Source: Chloroflexota bacterium
GTDB lineage: Bacteria > Chloroflexota > Dormibacteria > Dormibacterales > Dormibacteraceae
Reading direction: 5' to 3'
NCBI GenBank assembly: GCA_005882115.1
Contig: VBEG01000039.1
Coordinates: 1-64,000 of the forward strand
DNA: 64,000 nucleotides
Shown here: positions 63,253 to 64,000 of the stretch, in pieces
How positions within the stretch are numbered: position 1 is the stretch's first letter
Layout: every line of letters starts with the position of its first letter
The notes under the pieces: generated by a model
The model's database searches: none
What the model saw: only the letters and a program-made list of their open reading frames with translations
What the model was told of the DNA's origin: nothing
Made by a program: the position numbers and the translations under genes

Positions 63253-64000
63253 GTGGCGAAGGGGAGACGCGGCCGGCTGATTCTGATCGATGCCCACAGC
63301 CTCATCTACCGTGCGTTTTTCGCGCTGCCCCCGATGAGCACGTCGGACGGCCGGGTGACCAACGCCGTCTACGGCTTCACTTCGATGCTGGCCATCGTCC
63401 TCGCCTCGCGGCCGGAGTACGCGATCGCCGCCTTCGACCTTGGGAAACCCACATTCCGGTCCCTGGAATACGAGGAGTACAAGGCGGGGCGGCGCGCCAT
63501 GCCGGACGACCTGCGGCCGCAGATGGACATGGTCCGCGAGGTGCTGGAAGCGTTTTCCATCCCGATCTACGGAGTCGAGGGCTTCGAGGCGGACGACGTC
63601 ATCGGCACCCTGGCGCGCATCGCTGAGGAGCGCGGCCACGCCGTCACCATCGTCTCGGGCGACCTCGACTGCCTCCAGCTCGTCTCCGAGTCGGTGGAAG
63701 CGCTCGTGCCACGGCGCGGCATCACGGACACCTTCGTCTACGGCCCCGAGCAGGTCCGGCAGCGCTACGGCTTCGAGCCCCCGCAACTGGTTGACTTCAA
63801 GGCCCTGCGCGGGGATACGTCGGACAACATCCCCGGCGTGCCGGGCGTGGGGGACAAGACGGCGGCCAAGCTGGTCCAGGACTTCGTCAGCGTCGAGGCC
63901 CTCCTCGAGCGAGTCGACGAGCTGCCCGAGGGCCGGCTCAAAACCGCGCTCCAAGCCCATGCCGACAAGATCCGGCTCGGCAAGCGGATGGTCACGATCG
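63253..64000 (+). CDS. polA: DNA polymerase I, 5'-3' exonuclease part (cut by window)
   Basis: The first 249 codons of polA run off the right edge. The flap-exonuclease domain is clear: LILIDAHSLIYRAFFALP, NAVYGFTSMLAIVLA, GVEGFEADDVIGTLARIAEE, VSGDLDCLQLV, GDTSDNIPGVPGVGDKTAAK. GTG 63253 lies six bases after a TAAGAT box, so the message may be leaderless. The polymerase domain would lie beyond the window, so whether the gene is full length cannot be seen. Confidence 0.9.
   Translation, partial: MAKGRRGRLILIDAHSLIYRAFFALPPMSTSDGRVTNAVYGFTSMLAIVLASRPEYAIAAFDLGKPTFRSLEYEEYKAGRRAMPDDLRPQMDMVREVLEAFSIPIYGVEGFEADDVIGTLARIAEERGHAVTIVSGDLDCLQLVSESVEALVPRRGITDTFVYGPEQVRQRYGFEPPQLVDFKALRGDTSDNIPGVPGVGDKTAAKLVQDFVSVEALLERVDELPEGRLKTALQAHADKIRLGKRMVTI

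Overview
This is a GC-rich bacterial chromosome segment with densely packed genes, many ATGA/GTGA/TGATG overlaps, and frequent GTG or TTG starts. The order pcrA-ligA-(small membrane protein)-gatC-gatA-gatB resembles Firmicutes. Several genes have TANNNT -10 boxes only 6-11 bases before their start codon, which suggests leaderless transcripts. A tryptophan-attenuation (TRAP) homologue, two Flp-type pilins and a 4-hydroxybenzoyl-CoA-reductase-type operon are also present. Together these suggest a Terrabacteria lineage such as Chloroflexota or Candidatus Dormibacterota. The phylum is an inference; no 16S gene is present.

Layout. 1-13 kb: a cut transglycosylase, a GAF-cyclase, pcrA, ligA, gatCAB, a PHP phosphatase, a TrmA/RumA-type methyltransferase and an aminotransferase flanked by two paralogous 32-33 residue ORFs. 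13.8-18 kb: dnaE, overlapping mtrB (TRAP), a rhodanese and tRNA-Thr(GGT). 18-25 kb: an accretion zone downstream of tRNA-Thr. Two further copies of the tRNA 3' half (20453-20503, exact over 51 bases; 24969-25013, slightly decayed) bound two segments carrying accessory genes (methyltransferase, DUF899, LuxR-type ATPase regulator, DUF4389, quinone-oxidoreductase-like MDR) and gene fragments, with no integrase. 25-33.7 kb: a Hint-domain protein, a GT2 glycosyltransferase whose 5' part is out of frame, a membrane protein with a sigma-region-4 domain, lipoproteins, an HtrA-like protease and an ABC exporter. 33.7-42 kb: rpsU, an isolated 5S rRNA gene, a flippase, a second GT2, htpX, a very large transporter-HEAT-cNMP protein, and xseB/xseA. 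42-50 kb: moaA, two crotonases, thiolase, ubiE, a YjbQ-polyprenyl synthase fusion in a TetR operon, a KDPG-aldolase-like gene and tandem Flp pilins. 50-54.8 kb: an operon for a HAD protein and the three subunits of a molybdenum hydroxylase with the extra 4Fe-4S signature of 4-hydroxybenzoyl-CoA reductase. 54.8-64 kb: aroC, crotonase, aldehyde dehydrogenase, a DksA-like protein, an SCP2 protein, an MBL hydrolase, a DUF151-MgtC-DegV operon and the start of polA.

How genes connect. moaA supplies an early step of the molybdopterin cofactor needed by the 50-54 kb reductase. Three crotonases, a thiolase and an aldehyde dehydrogenase fit acyl-CoA or aromatic-CoA breakdown. ubiE and the polyprenyl synthase fit menaquinone synthesis. 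Glycosyltransferases and the flippase fit surface polysaccharide export.

A family of double-hairpin palindromic repeats occurs in about ten places, mostly intergenic. At three genes (gatB 5' end, the 1028-residue transporter 3' end, the reductase Mo subunit 5' end) the repeat is translated as the protein terminus. A second repeat type with paired AGTCCGGAC motifs occurs twice and supplies the end of aroC. No CRISPR array, insertion sequence or integrase was seen.
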